64,000 nt of DNA from Sphingobium nicotianae. Lineage in GTDB: Bacteria > Pseudomonadota > Alphaproteobacteria > Sphingomonadales > Sphingomonadaceae. This document shows positions 48,037 to 57,956 of this stretch, piece by piece. Every line of letters begins with the position of its first letter. Position 1 is the stretch's first letter. Where the stretch lies: positions 186,001 to 250,000 of the forward strand of contig NZ_JAHGAW010000006.1 of NCBI RefSeq assembly GCF_018603885.1, written 5' to 3'. The notes under the pieces are model-generated. The model was not told where the DNA came from. It saw nothing but the letters and a program-made list of their open reading frames with translations, and ran no database searches. The translations under genes were made by a program, and so were the position numbers.

Positions 48037-48801
48037 ATGGCCGCTTCCGATCGTCTGCCGCGACTCGCCGTCCTCATCGACGCTGACAATGCGTCGGCCC
48101 GGATCGCCGACGGCCTGTTCGTCGAGATCGCCAAGATCGGCGAAGCCAGCGTACGTCGCATCTATGGCGACTTCTCCAGCAGCCGCCTGAAGGCCTGGAC
48201 GGACATATTGCAGCCGCATGCGATCATGCCGCACCAGACCTTCGCCTATACGACGGGCAAGAACGCCTCGGACATCTCCCTGGTCATCGATGCGATGGAC
48301 CTGCTGCACGATGGCCGCGTCGATGGTTTCTGTCTGGTATCGTCGGACAGCGACTTTACCAGCCTCGCCGCGCGCATTCGCGAGCATGGGCTCGATGTCT
48401 ATGGCTTTGGTGAGCAGAAAACCCCCGAGAGCTTTCGAAATGCCTGCAAGCGCTTCATTTACAACGAGAATCTGATTCCCGAGGCGCCGGTGGCAGCCGA
48501 GCCGAGCAAGCCCGACGAGCGGCCAAGGTCGCTGGTCCGCAAGCCCTCGGAAGCCGTTCCTCTGATCACCCAGGCGCTGGCTCAGTTCGAGGGGGATGAT
48601 GGCTGGGTGGCCCTGGGCGGGGTGGGTCAACGCATCGGCACCTTGTCGCCCGATTTCGATCCGCGCACCTATGGATCGGCGAAGCTGCGCGACCTGATCA
48701 GCAGGACGGGCGCATTCGAGCTCAAGCAGGAAGCCGGTCGTGGCGTCTATATCCGCGAGAAAGCCAAACCGAAGGCCAAGGGCAAGGCCGCTGCCAAATA
48801 A
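48037..48801 (+). CDS. NYN-domain protein with OST-HTH/LOTUS domain
   Basis: A 254-residue protein. NYN (PIN-like) nuclease core: VLIDADNASARI, GKNASDISLVIDAMDLL and VSSDSDFTSLA give the acidic metal site. The C-terminal ~75 residues (ITQALAQFEGDDGWVALGGV, KLRDLISRTGAFEL) match a LOTUS/OST-HTH RNA-binding module. Such LabA-like proteins are probable RNA nucleases. ATG 48037 starts just before the first strand. It lies 46 bases after tamB. Confidence 0.9.
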   Translation: MAASDRLPRLAVLIDADNASARIADGLFVEIAKIGEASVRRIYGDFSSSRLKAWTDILQPHAIMPHQTFAYTTGKNASDISLVIDAMDLLHDGRVDGFCLVSSDSDFTSLAARIREHGLDVYGFGEQKTPESFRNACKRFIYNENLIPEAPVAAEPSKPDERPRSLVRKPSEAVPLITQALAQFEGDDGWVALGGVGQRIGTLSPDFDPRTYGSAKLRDLISRTGAFELKQEAGRGVYIREKAKPKAKGKAAAK

Positions 48802-48877
48802 GCGGTGCCCGGCGGGGCATTTGAGGGTATGCGCGGCGGATTGACGGGCCGCCCTCTGCGGGACGGCGGAGGACGAG

Positions 48878-49972
48878 ATGACCGATCACCACCAGACGCA
48901 GGAACAGGAGGAACGGCGCTCGTCGCTCGTGAAGGTCGTCGTCTCGCTGGCGCTGCTGCTCGCCGGGCTCTGGATCATCTGGGGTTTCATCCATGCGCTG
49001 GTCTGGGCGGTCATCATGGCGATCGCCATCGATCCGCTTTATTTGAAAGCCGTCGACAGCCCGTGGGGCCGGCGCCATCGCACTTTGCTCGCCGCGCTCA
49101 TCACGGTGGCGATCGCGCTCGTCCTGACCGCCCTGCTCGCGCTCGGCATTTCGCGCGCGGCCATCGAGGTTTCGACCATCGTCGCCTGGGTCACGCAGGC
49201 GCAGCAGCATGGCGTGCCCGTGCCTGGCTGGGCGCCGCAATTGCCCTTCGTCGGTCCTGCGCTGACCGACTGGTGGCGCCTCAACCTGGCGACCGCGCAG
49301 GGCGCGCAGATGCAACTCCATCATCTCAACACGGCGAACTGGCTGGAGCATAGCCGGATCATCGGTGCAGGTGTGTTCCGCCGGATCGTGATCCTCGTCT
49401 TCACGCTTATCACGCTCTTCTTTCTATTGCGCGACCGGGAGTCGGTCGTCGCGCAATGCCGCGTGGCGGCGGACCATCTGTTCGGCGCCACCAGCGAGCG
49501 AATCCTGCGGCAGACGGTGATCTCGGTGCGCAGCACGATCGACGGGGTCGTTCTGGTCGGGCTCGGGGAAGGCGCGGTAATGGCGGTCTTTTATATCTTC
49601 CTCGGCGTGCCGCATCCGCTGCTCATGGGGATGCTCACCGGCGTGGCGGCGATCTTTCCGTTCGGCGCGGTCGTCATGCTGGTGATCGCCGCCTTCCTGC
49701 TCCTGCCGCAAAGCGCGATCGGCGCGGCGATCGCGGTGCTGGTCATCGGCCTGATCGTCATCGGTTTCGCGGATCATTTCATCCGCCCGGTCATGATCGG
49801 CGGCGCGACCAAGCTGCCCTTCGTCTGGGTGTTGATCGGCATCCTCGGCGGCGTGGAGGCCTTTGGCTTGCTCGGCCTGTTCATCGGTCCGGCGACCATG
49901 GCGGTGCTGGTGATGCTCTGGCGGGACTTCGTGGAAGTCTCGTCCATCGCCGGCCGGACTGAGGCGGGATAA
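48878..49972 (+). CDS. AI-2E family (PerM-like) transporter
   Basis: A 364-residue membrane protein with about eight helices. VVSLALLLAGLWIIWGFIHAL opens it; the family core RIVILVFTLITLFFLLRD and later GEGAVMAVFYIFLGVPHPLL and LGLFIGPATMAVLVMLW are present. Members export autoinducer-2 or act in stress-related efflux; the substrate here is unknown. RBS GGAGG precedes ATG 48878. Confidence 0.9.
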   Translation: MTDHHQTQEQEERRSSLVKVVVSLALLLAGLWIIWGFIHALVWAVIMAIAIDPLYLKAVDSPWGRRHRTLLAALITVAIALVLTALLALGISRAAIEVSTIVAWVTQAQQHGVPVPGWAPQLPFVGPALTDWWRLNLATAQGAQMQLHHLNTANWLEHSRIIGAGVFRRIVILVFTLITLFFLLRDRESVVAQCRVAADHLFGATSERILRQTVISVRSTIDGVVLVGLGEGAVMAVFYIFLGVPHPLLMGMLTGVAAIFPFGAVVMLVIAAFLLLPQSAIGAAIAVLVIGLIVIGFADHFIRPVMIGGATKLPFVWVLIGILGGVEAFGLLGLFIGPATMAVLVMLWRDFVEVSSIAGRTEAG

Positions 49973-50176
49973 GGCCCTGCACATGTAGCGTCCGTCCGAG
50001 AGGCTGGTGCAACGATTGGCCGGATTTCCGTCGTTGTGCTCTCTAGATGATGATTATGTCCAGAATTTCGTATAGATGAAATCGCGTCCCGATATGCGTC
50101 TGACCCTTGTCTTGTCGCATGCGGACCCCCTACAAGGCTGCCGATTCCCCCCATCCGATCACAGACGGAAAGCCTC

Positions 50177-51526
50177 ATGACCACCACCCAGCAAACTGCC
50201 GCCGACCTCTCCAAGGACATTGCCCGCGTCTTCGCTCTCCAGCAGGCGCATCAGTGGGATGTCAAAGCCTCGACCGCCGAGCAGCGCAAGGCGAAGCTGG
50301 CCAAGCTGAAGGCAGCCGTGGAGGCCCATGCCGACGAGATCGTCGCGGCGGTGCTGGAGGATACCCGCAAGCCCGAAGGTGAGATCCGGGTTACGGAAGT
50401 GCTGAACATCGTCGGCAACATCCAGCTCAACATCGACAGCCTCGACGACTGGATGAAGCCGACCGAGGTCACGCCCTCCAAGAACCCCAACGACCGGGCG
50501 CTGATCGCCTATGAGGCGCGCGGCGTGTGCCTCGTCCTTGGGCCCTGGAACTTCCCGCTCGGCCTGACGCTGGGTCCGGTTGCGGCCGCCGTTGCCGCCG
50601 GCAACTGCTGCATGGTCAAGCTGACCGACCTGTGTCCGGCCACCGCGCGGATCGCCGGCGTGATCCTGCGCGAGGTGTTCGACGAGAATGAGGTGGCTTT
50701 GTTCGAGGGCGATGTGAGCGTGGCGACGGCGCTGCTTGAGCTGCCGTTCAACCATATCTTCTTCACCGGGTCCCCACGCGTCGGCAAGATCGTGATGGCC
50801 GCCGCTGCCAAGCATCTGGCGAGCGTGACGCTGGAGCTGGGCGGCAAATCCCCGGTGATCATCGACGACGGCGCCGACATCGACAAGATCGCCGCCGATC
50901 TCGCTGGCGCGAAGCAGTTCAACGGCGGTCAGGCCTGCATCTGCCCCGACTATGTGTTCGTGAAGGAAGACCAGAAGGACCGGTTGGTCGAGGGCTTCAA
51001 GGCCAATGTCGCCAAGAATCTCTATGGAGAGGACGGCAAGATCAAGAAGGACAGCATCGCCCAGATCGTGAACGAGGCTAACTTCAACCGGGTCAAGGCA
51101 ATGGTCGACGACGCGGTCGCCCAGGGCGCGACGGTGGCCGTGGGCGGCGAACTCGATGCCACCGATCTCACCATCCACCCCACGATGCTCACCGACGTGA
51201 CGCCGCAGATGAAGATTCTGCAGGACGAGATCTTCGCGCCGGTCCTCCCGGTGATGACCTACGACACGCTCGATCAGGCGATCGGCTATATCGAGGCGCG
51301 CGAGAAGCCGCTGGCGCTCTACGTCTATAGCCCTGATGAGGCCCATGTGCAGAAGGTGCTGGATCGCACTTCCTCCGGCGGCGTGACGGTCAATGGCGTC
51401 TTTTCGCACTATCTCGAGAACCGGCTGCCCTTCGGCGGCGTCAACGGCAGCGGGATGGGCAGCTATCACGGCTATTTCGGCTTCAAGGCCTTCTCCCACG
51501 AGCGGGCGATCTACGTGCATCAGTGA
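50177..51526 (+). CDS. Class-3-type aldehyde dehydrogenase
   Basis: A 449-residue enzyme of the ALDH3/coniferyl-aldehyde-dehydrogenase group, shorter than classical ALDHs. It has GPWNFPLGLTLGP, Glu220 in LELGGKSPVII, catalytic Cys254 in GGQACICPD and the late NRLPFGGVNGSGMG signature. No membrane tail is seen. It would oxidise aryl or fatty aldehydes. It stands alone between tamB-linked genes and glnA, ended by a strong terminator. A link to the lignin-type region at the left is possible but unsupported by a shared operator. Confidence 0.92.
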   Translation: MTTTQQTAADLSKDIARVFALQQAHQWDVKASTAEQRKAKLAKLKAAVEAHADEIVAAVLEDTRKPEGEIRVTEVLNIVGNIQLNIDSLDDWMKPTEVTPSKNPNDRALIAYEARGVCLVLGPWNFPLGLTLGPVAAAVAAGNCCMVKLTDLCPATARIAGVILREVFDENEVALFEGDVSVATALLELPFNHIFFTGSPRVGKIVMAAAAKHLASVTLELGGKSPVIIDDGADIDKIAADLAGAKQFNGGQACICPDYVFVKEDQKDRLVEGFKANVAKNLYGEDGKIKKDSIAQIVNEANFNRVKAMVDDAVAQGATVAVGGELDATDLTIHPTMLTDVTPQMKILQDEIFAPVLPVMTYDTLDQAIGYIEAREKPLALYVYSPDEAHVQKVLDRTSSGGVTVNGVFSHYLENRLPFGGVNGSGMGSYHGYFGFKAFSHERAIYVHQ

Positions 51527-51568
51527 CGGCGGCTGGGCGTGAGCGCCCGGGCGTTGCAGCAGAAAATG

Positions 51569-51596
51569 GCCCCTCCTCTGAAGAGGAGGGGCTTTT
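51569..51596 (+). terminator. Rho-independent terminator after the aldehyde dehydrogenase
   Basis: GCCCCTCCTC-TGAA-GAGGAGGGGC, a ten-base-pair stem, followed by TTTT. It is the second stem of the composite repeat family used here as a terminator. Confidence 0.85.
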
Positions 51597-51618
51597 ACGT
51601 TCGGCAGCGAAACGAAAA

Positions 51619-51652
51619 GGGCGCCCGGATCGCTCCGGACGCCCCCTCTTTT
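51619..51652 (-). terminator. Terminator between convergent aldehyde dehydrogenase and glnA
   Basis: GGGCGCCCGGA (51619-51629) pairs with TCCGGACGCCC (51634-51644). T-runs flank it on both strands, so it can end glnA on the minus strand and also serve the plus strand. Confidence 0.8.
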
Positions 51653-51668
51653 TGACTGATCGCTTAAA

Positions 51669-53081
51669 TCAGGCGCTGTAATACATGTCGAACTCGACCG
51701 GGCTAGGCGCCATTTCCCAGCGATACACTTCCGGCCACTTGAGCTCGATGTAAGCGTCGATCTGGTCCTTCGAGAAGACGTCACCCTTGAGCAGGAAGTC
51801 GTGGTCGGCTTCCAGGCTGTTGAGCGCTTCACGCAGCGAGCCGCACACGGTCGGCACCTGGCTCAGTTCCTTGGGCGGCAGATCGTAGAGGTTCTTGTCC
51901 ATCGCCTCGCCCGGGTGGATCTTGTTCTCGATGCCGTCGAGACCCGCCAGCAGCAACGCCGCGTAGCAGAGATAGGGGTTAGCCATCGCGTCCGGGAAAC
52001 GGAACTCGACGCGCTTTGCCTTGGCGCCCGAGCCGTATGGAATACGGCAGGAGGCCGAGCGGTTGCGCGCGGAGTAAGCGAGCAGCACCGGTGCCTCGAA
52101 GCCCGGGACCAGACGCTTGTAGCTGTTGGTCGTCGGGTTGGTGAAGGCGTTGAGCGCCTTGGCATGCTTGATGACGCCGCCGATGAAATAGAGGCACATG
52201 TCGCTGAGCCCGGCATAGCCATTGCCGGCGAACAGCGGGTTGCCCTTGTCCCAGATCGAGATATGCGTGTGCATGCCCGAACCATTATCCTGGGCGATCG
52301 GCTTGGGCATGAAGGTCGCGGTCTTGCCATAGGCCTGGGCGACCATCTGCACGACATACTTGTAGATCTGCATGCGATCGGCCGTGGTGACCAGCGTGCC
52401 GAAGGTCAGGCCGAGCTCGTGCTGCGCGGCGGCCACTTCGTGGTGATGCTTATCGCAGGGCAGGCCCATTTCGAGCATGGTCGAGACCATCTCGGCGCGG
52501 ATGTCGGTGCACGGATCGACCGGCGCGACGGGGAAATAGCCACCCTTGGCGCGCGGACGGTGGCCGAGATTGCCGCCCTCATATTCCTTGCCGGTGTTGG
52601 TCGGCAGTTCGATGTCGTCGATCTTGTAGAAGCTCTCGTTGTACGCATTGTTGAAGCGCACGTCGTCGAACATGAAGAACTCGGCCTCCGGGCCGACATA
52701 GACGGTGTCGCCGAAGCCGGCGGCCTTCACATAGGCCTCGGCGCGAACGGCGGTCGAGCGCGGGTCGCGGCCATAAAGCTCGCCGGTGGAGGGCTCGACG
52801 ATGTTGCAGAAGAGGATCATCATCGGCGTCGCGCTGAACGGGTCGACATAGACCGCGTCCAGATCCGGCTTCAGGATCATGTCGGACTCGTTGATCGCCT
52901 TCCAGCCCTCGATCGAGCTGCCGTCGAACATCAGGCCTTCTTCCAGCTCATCCTCGCCAAGAACACTCGAGACCATGGTCAGATGCTGCCACTTGCCCTT
53001 CGGATCGGTGAAGCGAAGGTCGACCCACTCGATCTCCTTGTCCTCGATGATCTTGAGAATGTCTTTTGCCGAATTGGCCAT
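51669..53081 (-). CDS. glnA: Glutamine synthetase, type I
   Basis: A 470-residue enzyme making glutamine from glutamate and ammonia. It has [16 protein letters not shown], the ammonia/Glu-site region [15 protein letters not shown] and the adenylylation Tyr in [12 protein letters not shown]. This Tyr makes it subject to GlnE control. It follows glnB with 49 bases between, the usual glnB-glnA order. Confidence 0.97.
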   Translation of the reverse strand: MANSAKDILKIIEDKEIEWVDLRFTDPKGKWQHLTMVSSVLGEDELEEGLMFDGSSIEGWKAINESDMILKPDLDAVYVDPFSATPMMILFCNIVEPSTGELYGRDPRSTAVRAEAYVKAAGFGDTVYVGPEAEFFMFDDVRFNNAYNESFYKIDDIELPTNTGKEYEGGNLGHRPRAKGGYFPVAPVDPCTDIRAEMVSTMLEMGLPCDKHHHEVAAAQHELGLTFGTLVTTADRMQIYKYVVQMVAQAYGKTATFMPKPIAQDNGSGMHTHISIWDKGNPLFAGNGYAGLSDMCLYFIGGVIKHAKALNAFTNPTTNSYKRLVPGFEAPVLLAYSARNRSASCRIPYGSGAKAKRVEFRFPDAMANPYLCYAALLLAGLDGIENKIHPGEAMDKNLYDLPPKELSQVPTVCGSLREALNSLEADHDFLLKGDVFSKDQIDAYIELKWPEVYRWEMAPSPVEFDMYYSA

Positions 53082-53130
53082 GGCGACGTACCCTTCCTCT
53101 TTGACTTAAAGTGTTGCGATAATTCGAAAA

Positions 53131-53586
<456 letters not shown>

Positions 53587-53729
53587 CTACAGCGCTGGCT
53601 CGCGAATCACCAGCCAAGCATTGGCTGCTTTGCGAACGAATGTCGATATTGCCCGGATTTCGGGCATTTTCGAGCCGAATTGCTTAATAATTAGGCAGAC
53701 GAAATGACCGGCCGAAAGTGTCCGCCGTT

Positions 53730-54554
53730 TCAATAAGGCGGTTTGTGGAGGTCTTGCGGACTGAGCGTGAAAATCTCGCAGCCGGTCTCGGTAATGCCGA
53801 TCGAATGCTCGAACTGCGCCGAGAGCGAGCGGTCGCGGGTGACGGCCGTCCAGCCGTCCTCCAGCATCTTCACGCCGGGCTTGCCGGCGTTGATCATCGG
53901 CTCGATCGTGAAGATCATGCCGGGGCGCAGCTCGGGTCCGGTGCCTGGCCGGCCGACATGGACGACCTCGGGCGCATCATGGAATACGCGGCCGAGACCA
54001 TGGCCGCAAAAGTCGCGGACGACGCCGTAGCGATGCTTCTCGGCGTGGGTCTGGATGGCGTAGCCGACGTCGCCCAGCGTATTGCCGGGTCTGGCCTGTT
54101 CGATGCCGAGCAGGAGACATTCGTAGGTCACATCGACCAGCCGGCGCGCCTTGATGGGCACCTCGCCGACCAGATACATGCGGCTCGTGTCGCCATGCCA
54201 GCCATCGACCAGGGGCGTCACGTCGATGTTGAGGATGTCGCCGTCGCGCAGGATCTTGTCGCCCGGCATGCCGTGGCAGATCACATTGTTGAGGCTGATG
54301 CAGCAGCTGTACGAATAGCCGTGATAGCCGAGCGTTGCGGGCACGGCGCCGGCGTCCAGCGTCATCTGGCGGACGAAGTCGTCGATCGCGCTGGTCTTGA
54401 TGCCGGGGCGGACCAGCGGCACGACCGCGTCCAGGATCTCCGCCGCGAGCCGTCCAGCCTTGCGCATGCCGGCAAAACCCTCCGGGCCATGCAGCTTGAT
54501 GGCGGATGTGCGGACATTGGCGGTTTCGGCCGTCGGCGTCATGTACGTCGTCAT
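53730..54554 (-). CDS. map: Methionine aminopeptidase, type I
   Basis: A 274-residue metalloprotease removing initiator Met. Metal ligands appear in order: Asp in LNIDVTP, Asp in WHGDTSRMY, His in FCGHGLGR, Glu in FTIEPMI and Glu in QFEHSIGIT. ATG 54554 or ATG 54542 are both possible starts; the frame extends 21 bases further upstream. It stands apart from glnB by 260 bases. Confidence 0.95.
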   Translation of the reverse strand: MTTYMTPTAETANVRTSAIKLHGPEGFAGMRKAGRLAAEILDAVVPLVRPGIKTSAIDDFVRQMTLDAGAVPATLGYHGYSYSCCISLNNVICHGMPGDKILRDGDILNIDVTPLVDGWHGDTSRMYLVGEVPIKARRLVDVTYECLLLGIEQARPGNTLGDVGYAIQTHAEKHRYGVVRDFCGHGLGRVFHDAPEVVHVGRPGTGPELRPGMIFTIEPMINAGKPGVKMLEDGWTAVTRDRSLSAQFEHSIGITETGCEIFTLSPQDLHKPPY

Positions 54555-54619
54555 GCGGATTGATATAGTGCGCACGCGCCGGAAAGGCGAGGGGGTAGCA
54601 GCAAGGAGATCTGGCGGTC

Positions 54620-55117
54620 ATGACGAACGGGGCAGCGATGGAGGGCGGTTGCGCCTGTGGGGCGGTGCGATACCGGCTGACGGCGGCGCCGATCTTCGTC
54701 AATAATTGCCATTGCAGCCTCTGCCAGCGCCAGACCGGTTCAACCTCGGTCGTGAACATCTTCATTGAAAAGGAGGCGCTCGTCCTGCTCACCGGCACGC
54801 TCAGCGAGCATGTGGTGAAGGCCGGCAGCGGCGGCGACCACAGCATCTGCCGATGCGCCGCCTGCGGGACGGCGATGTGGAGCTACTATCCGCGTCTGGG
54901 ACGGCTGGGGGCGGGCCTGCGCGCCGGAACGCTGGACGATCCGGGAAAGGTGCGGCCAGACGCCATCATCTTCGTCGCGGACAAAATGCCCTGGGCGGCG
55001 CTACCGGACGACATTCCGCAGTTCGAGACGACTTACAACCCTGCCGAACTGCTCCCGCCGGAGCGGTTCGCGCGGCTCAAGGCGCTGATCGACAGGCGCG
55101 CAGCTGGAGAAGGGTGA
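54620..55117 (+). CDS. GFA family zinc protein (CENP-V/GFA), first copy
   Basis: A 165-residue protein with the glutathione-dependent-formaldehyde-activating fold: GGCACGAVRYRL, NNCHCSLCQRQTGS and CRCAACGTAMW provide the zinc Cys pairs. The family name overstates its role; most members lack proven formaldehyde activity. A paralogue follows at 55197. ATG 54620 was chosen; ATG 54638 would give a shorter form. Confidence 0.9.
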   Translation: MTNGAAMEGGCACGAVRYRLTAAPIFVNNCHCSLCQRQTGSTSVVNIFIEKEALVLLTGTLSEHVVKAGSGGDHSICRCAACGTAMWSYYPRLGRLGAGLRAGTLDDPGKVRPDAIIFVADKMPWAALPDDIPQFETTYNPAELLPPERFARLKALIDRRAAGEG

Positions 55118-55196
55118 GACGCCCAATCAAGAAAGCCTGCCGCCATGGGCATGCCCTGCGCTTGGCGAGGGCTGCGAGGAGAGTTAAGCAGATGGC

Positions 55197-55709
55197 ATGA
55201 CCACGCACGACAAGGCAATCATGGGTGGCGGCTGTGGCTGCGGCAGGACGCGTTATCGCGTCGATCGCGAACCCATCTTCGTCAATAATTGCTACTGTGC
55301 GCTCTGCCAGCAGCAGAGCGGCGGCACATCCGCCGTCTACGCCTATTTCGAGGCGGAGGCGGTCACGGTGCTGAAGGGCAATCTCGTCTCCTATGCGGCG
55401 CGGACTGCCAGCGATCTCAACCAGGTGGTGATGCAGTGCGCCGACTGCGGCGTCACCCTGCTGCGCCAGCCCCATATCACCGGACGGCACGGCATCTCGG
55501 TGCTGGTCGGCACGCTCGACGATCCGTGGGAAGTGGTTCCGGACGCCGCGATCTATGTCAGCGAGCGCATGCCCTGGGTGACGCTGCCCGAAGGCATTCC
55601 CGCGTTCGACGCTTATTACGATCCCGACCAATTGCTCCCGCCCGAGCGCGCGGCGCGGTTGCGGGCGGTGTTCGCGCGGCATCACGCGGACCAGGGCCAG
55701 GAGGCATGA
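55197..55709 (+). CDS. GFA family zinc protein (CENP-V/GFA), second copy
   Basis: A 170-residue paralogue of the gene at 54620, with GGGCGCGRTRYRV, NNCYCALCQQQSGG and CADCGVTL. The segment ERMPWVTLPEGIPAFDAYYD parallels DKMPWAALPDDIPQFETTYN of the first copy. Its stop overlaps the CinA-type start as ATGA, so it is co-translated with it. Function unknown. Confidence 0.9.
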   Translation: MTTHDKAIMGGGCGCGRTRYRVDREPIFVNNCYCALCQQQSGGTSAVYAYFEAEAVTVLKGNLVSYAARTASDLNQVVMQCADCGVTLLRQPHITGRHGISVLVGTLDDPWEVVPDAAIYVSERMPWVTLPEGIPAFDAYYDPDQLLPPERAARLRAVFARHHADQGQEA

Positions 55710-56461
55710 GCGAGCGGGTCTGGACGGCCGGCGTCATCGTCATCGGCGACGAGATTCTCTCGGGCCGCACACAGGACAGGAACGTCGCGCAGATCGGCAT
55801 TTGGCTGAATGTGCAGGGCATTCGCCTGCGGGAAGTGCGCGTGGTTGCGGACGACGAGGCGGCGATCGTCGAGGCGGTGAACATCCTGCGCGCGCGTTAC
55901 GATTATCTCTTCACCACCGGCGGCATCGGCCCGACGCATGACGACATCACGGTCGATGCGATCGCGGCGGCGCTCGGTGTGCCGGTGGTCGTGCATCCGC
56001 AGGCGCGCGCAATCCTGGAGGGCTATTATGCCGCGCGCGGCGGGCTCAACCCGGCGCGGCTGCGCATGGCGCGTGTGCCGCAGGGCGCCGAGCTCATTCC
56101 CAACAGCAGCTCGGGCGCGCCGGGCATAAGGTTCGACAATATCTACATCATGGCGGGGGTGCCGCACATCACCGCAGGAATGCTGGCCGAGCTGACCGGG
56201 ACGCTGGAGGGCGGCGCGCCTCTGCTCTCGCGCACGCTCGGGACGCGCGCGCCGGAAAGCGAGATCGCCGACCTGCTGCGCGAGACCGAGAAGGCCCATG
56301 AAGGCTGCCAGATCGGCAGCTATCCCTTCTTCCGCGAGGGTATGGTTGGCGCCAACTTCGTGGTGCGCGCGACGGATCAGGCGCGGCTGAACGCTTGCGC
56401 CGATGCGCTCAAGGCGGGGCTGGAAGCGGCCGGATATGCCGTGACCGAAGGCGGAATCTAG
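55706..56461 (+). CDS. CinA-type molybdopterin-binding (competence/damage) protein
   Basis: A 251-residue protein with the MoCF/CinA N-terminal fold: AGVIVIGDEILSGRTQDRN and the signature LFTTGGIGPTHDDITVDA. It lacks the C-terminal amidase domain of full CinA. Related proteins bind nucleotides and include FAD or NMN pyrophosphatases. Role here is uncertain. It ends the GFA-GFA unit, followed by a palindromic repeat. Confidence 0.92.
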   Translation: MSERVWTAGVIVIGDEILSGRTQDRNVAQIGIWLNVQGIRLREVRVVADDEAAIVEAVNILRARYDYLFTTGGIGPTHDDITVDAIAAALGVPVVVHPQARAILEGYYAARGGLNPARLRMARVPQGAELIPNSSSGAPGIRFDNIYIMAGVPHITAGMLAELTGTLEGGAPLLSRTLGTRAPESEIADLLRETEKAHEGCQIGSYPFFREGMVGANFVVRATDQARLNACADALKAGLEAAGYAVTEGGI

Positions 56462-56486
56462 GACGGATCGACATTCGTTTCATCAT

Positions 56487-56573
56487 CGTCACCCCGGGCT
56501 TGACCCGGGCGTCCCGCTCTCTTTCGCGTGCGGCTGAGGAAAGGCGGGATCCCGGGTCAAGCCCGGGATGACG
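56487..56573. repeat. REP-like paired palindrome
   Basis: CGTCACCCCGGGCTTGACCCGG and facing CCGGGTCAAGCCCGGGATGACG, both near-perfect, downstream of the CinA-type gene. The related end GGATCGACATT lies just before at 56465. Confidence 0.75.
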
Positions 56574-56605
56574 AAATCAATGTGCCGAACTTTCGATCCG
56601 GGTGA

Positions 56606-56767
56606 CTAGAAAAGCCCCAGCGCGGCGGCCAGGCCCGCGATCACGATCGCAAGGCCAGTCAGGTGTCGCGCCGAGAGGGTGAACGGCATCGCCGGGGCGT
56701 TCTGCCGCTGCATGAAAAGGGCATTTGGAAACTGCCTGCCGTCCAGGATGGTCATCATGCAATTCAT
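56606..56767 (-). CDS. Possible small single-helix membrane protein
   Basis: A frame of 53 codons (or 49 from ATG 56755) ending in a hydrophobic helix LTGLAIVIAGLAAALGLF. The N-terminus is MNCMMTILDGRQFPNAL. No clear ribosome site and no family recognised. The frame is plausible but unproven; the helix at the very C-terminus would suit a tail-anchored peptide. Confidence 0.35.
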   Translation of the reverse strand: MNCMMTILDGRQFPNALFMQRQNAPAMPFTLSARHLTGLAIVIAGLAAALGLF

Positions 56768-56830
56768 TTAATGCAAATAGTTCGCAATAGCAATATATAA
56801 TTCAGGCAGACCTGAGAGACGACATACCAA

Positions 56831-56858
56831 AGCCCGGCACCGTTTCCGATGCCGGGCT
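56831..56858 (-). terminator. Hairpin after the glycine-rich protein gene
   Basis: AGCCCGGC (56831-56838) pairs with GCCGGGCT (56851-56858); on the minus strand a short T-run follows. It lies 30 bases beyond the stop of the gene at 56888. Confidence 0.65.
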
Positions 56859-56887
56859 GGCTGGCGAGCTGGGTGGGAGGTCGGGCG

Positions 56888-57790
56888 TCAGCTCGCCGGC
56901 TGTTCCTTCGCCTGCTTCTTGCTGGCGCTCTTGATGTCGCCCTTGCTCATGCCGGTCACGAGCACGTCGCCGCTGCCGGTGAAATTACCGGCCGGGAGGG
57001 TGGCGAGCCGGTCGCCGGATTCGACCACCACGGAGCGGACGCGGCCGCGCGAGTCCGTGACCACGTTATGGACGGTGCCAATCGTGTTGCCCTTGGCGGA
57101 CTGGATGACCATGCCCGGCGCGACCGCGAAGGCCCCGGCCGTGCTGGCCGCCGCGCTGCCGGCGATGGCGAGCTGATTGTTGGCGGCCGACAGCGCATTG
57201 GCGGTGGAGGCCTGCGCCGTGGCGTGAGCGGAGCCGACCGCGTTCACCGTCGCGTTGCGCGTGGTGCCGACGACATCGCCGGCGGTGGCGCGGGTGGAAT
57301 CGGCGGTCGAGCGGAGCTGCGAGCGGGCCCCGCCGATCGTGTCGCTGGCGGTCGAGCGGGTGCCGCGCACCGTGTCGCGCACGGCATCGGTGCCGACGAG
57401 CTGCGCCTCGCCGCCCAGATTGGCGCTGCCCGAGCCATTACCCGAGGCGCCGGCATTGACGGCCTGGCGCGGCGTGTCCACGGTCTGGTCGACCGTGCCG
57501 CCGAGCGAGCCGGTCACCGAGCGATTGCCCGAGATGCGACCGCTGTGACGATCGACGCTCTGGTCGCCGCTGGTGCCGGCGGTCCCCGACAGGGTGCCGC
57601 GCGTGGTGTCGCCGATCCGCGAGCCCATGCCGCCGAGATTGCCCCCCATGCTGCCGCCGAGCATGCCGCCGGCGCCGCCGCCGAGCGTGCCGCCCAGCGA
57701 TCCGCCCAGGCCGCCGCCGCCCAGAAGCTGCGCCGAAGCCGGCGAGACGGCCAGTGCGATCGCGGCCGCCGTGGTCAGAAGTGCCTTCAT
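56888..57790 (-). CDS. Exported Gly-rich protein with PRC-barrel-like end
   Basis: A 300-residue protein. A signal peptide (MKALLTTAAAIALAVSPASA) is followed by a Gly/Leu/Ser repeat region (LGGGGLGGSLGGTLGGG) and a Ser/Thr/Ala-rich middle. The last 80 residues (VIQSAKGNTIGTVHNVVTDS, RVRSVVVESGDRL, LPAGNF) look like a PRC-barrel. This suits a periplasmic or surface structural protein. RBS AAAGGA precedes ATG 57790. Function unknown; low complexity makes homology weak. Confidence 0.85.
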   Translation of the reverse strand: MKALLTTAAAIALAVSPASAQLLGGGGLGGSLGGTLGGGAGGMLGGSMGGNLGGMGSRIGDTTRGTLSGTAGTSGDQSVDRHSGRISGNRSVTGSLGGTVDQTVDTPRQAVNAGASGNGSGSANLGGEAQLVGTDAVRDTVRGTRSTASDTIGGARSQLRSTADSTRATAGDVVGTTRNATVNAVGSAHATAQASTANALSAANNQLAIAGSAAASTAGAFAVAPGMVIQSAKGNTIGTVHNVVTDSRGRVRSVVVESGDRLATLPAGNFTGSGDVLVTGMSKGDIKSASKKQAKEQPAS

Positions 57791-57956
57791 GATGAATTCC
57801 TTTCGTCTGTCCTGCGAACGCCGACCGTGGCGCTCTCATCAACACAAACGAGGGGGCCGCGCGCTTTCATCCATGGTGCATGATTTTTTGTGGCGATCAG
57901 GCTTTGACAAAGTGGCGGCCCTGGCGGAAGCTTCGGAAAAACAGGGAGGATGTCCG

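Noticed and set aside
53590..53700. Sigma-54 promoter for glnB
   Set aside because: A TTGGC...TTCGC pair can be seen on the minus strand, but it departs from TGGCAC-N5-TTGC at key positions.
56849..57883. 344-codon plus-strand frame opposite the Gly-rich gene
   Set aside because: Antisense of the Gly/Ser repeats gives Ala/Arg repeats with no start signal; the minus strand has a signal peptide and a ribosome site.
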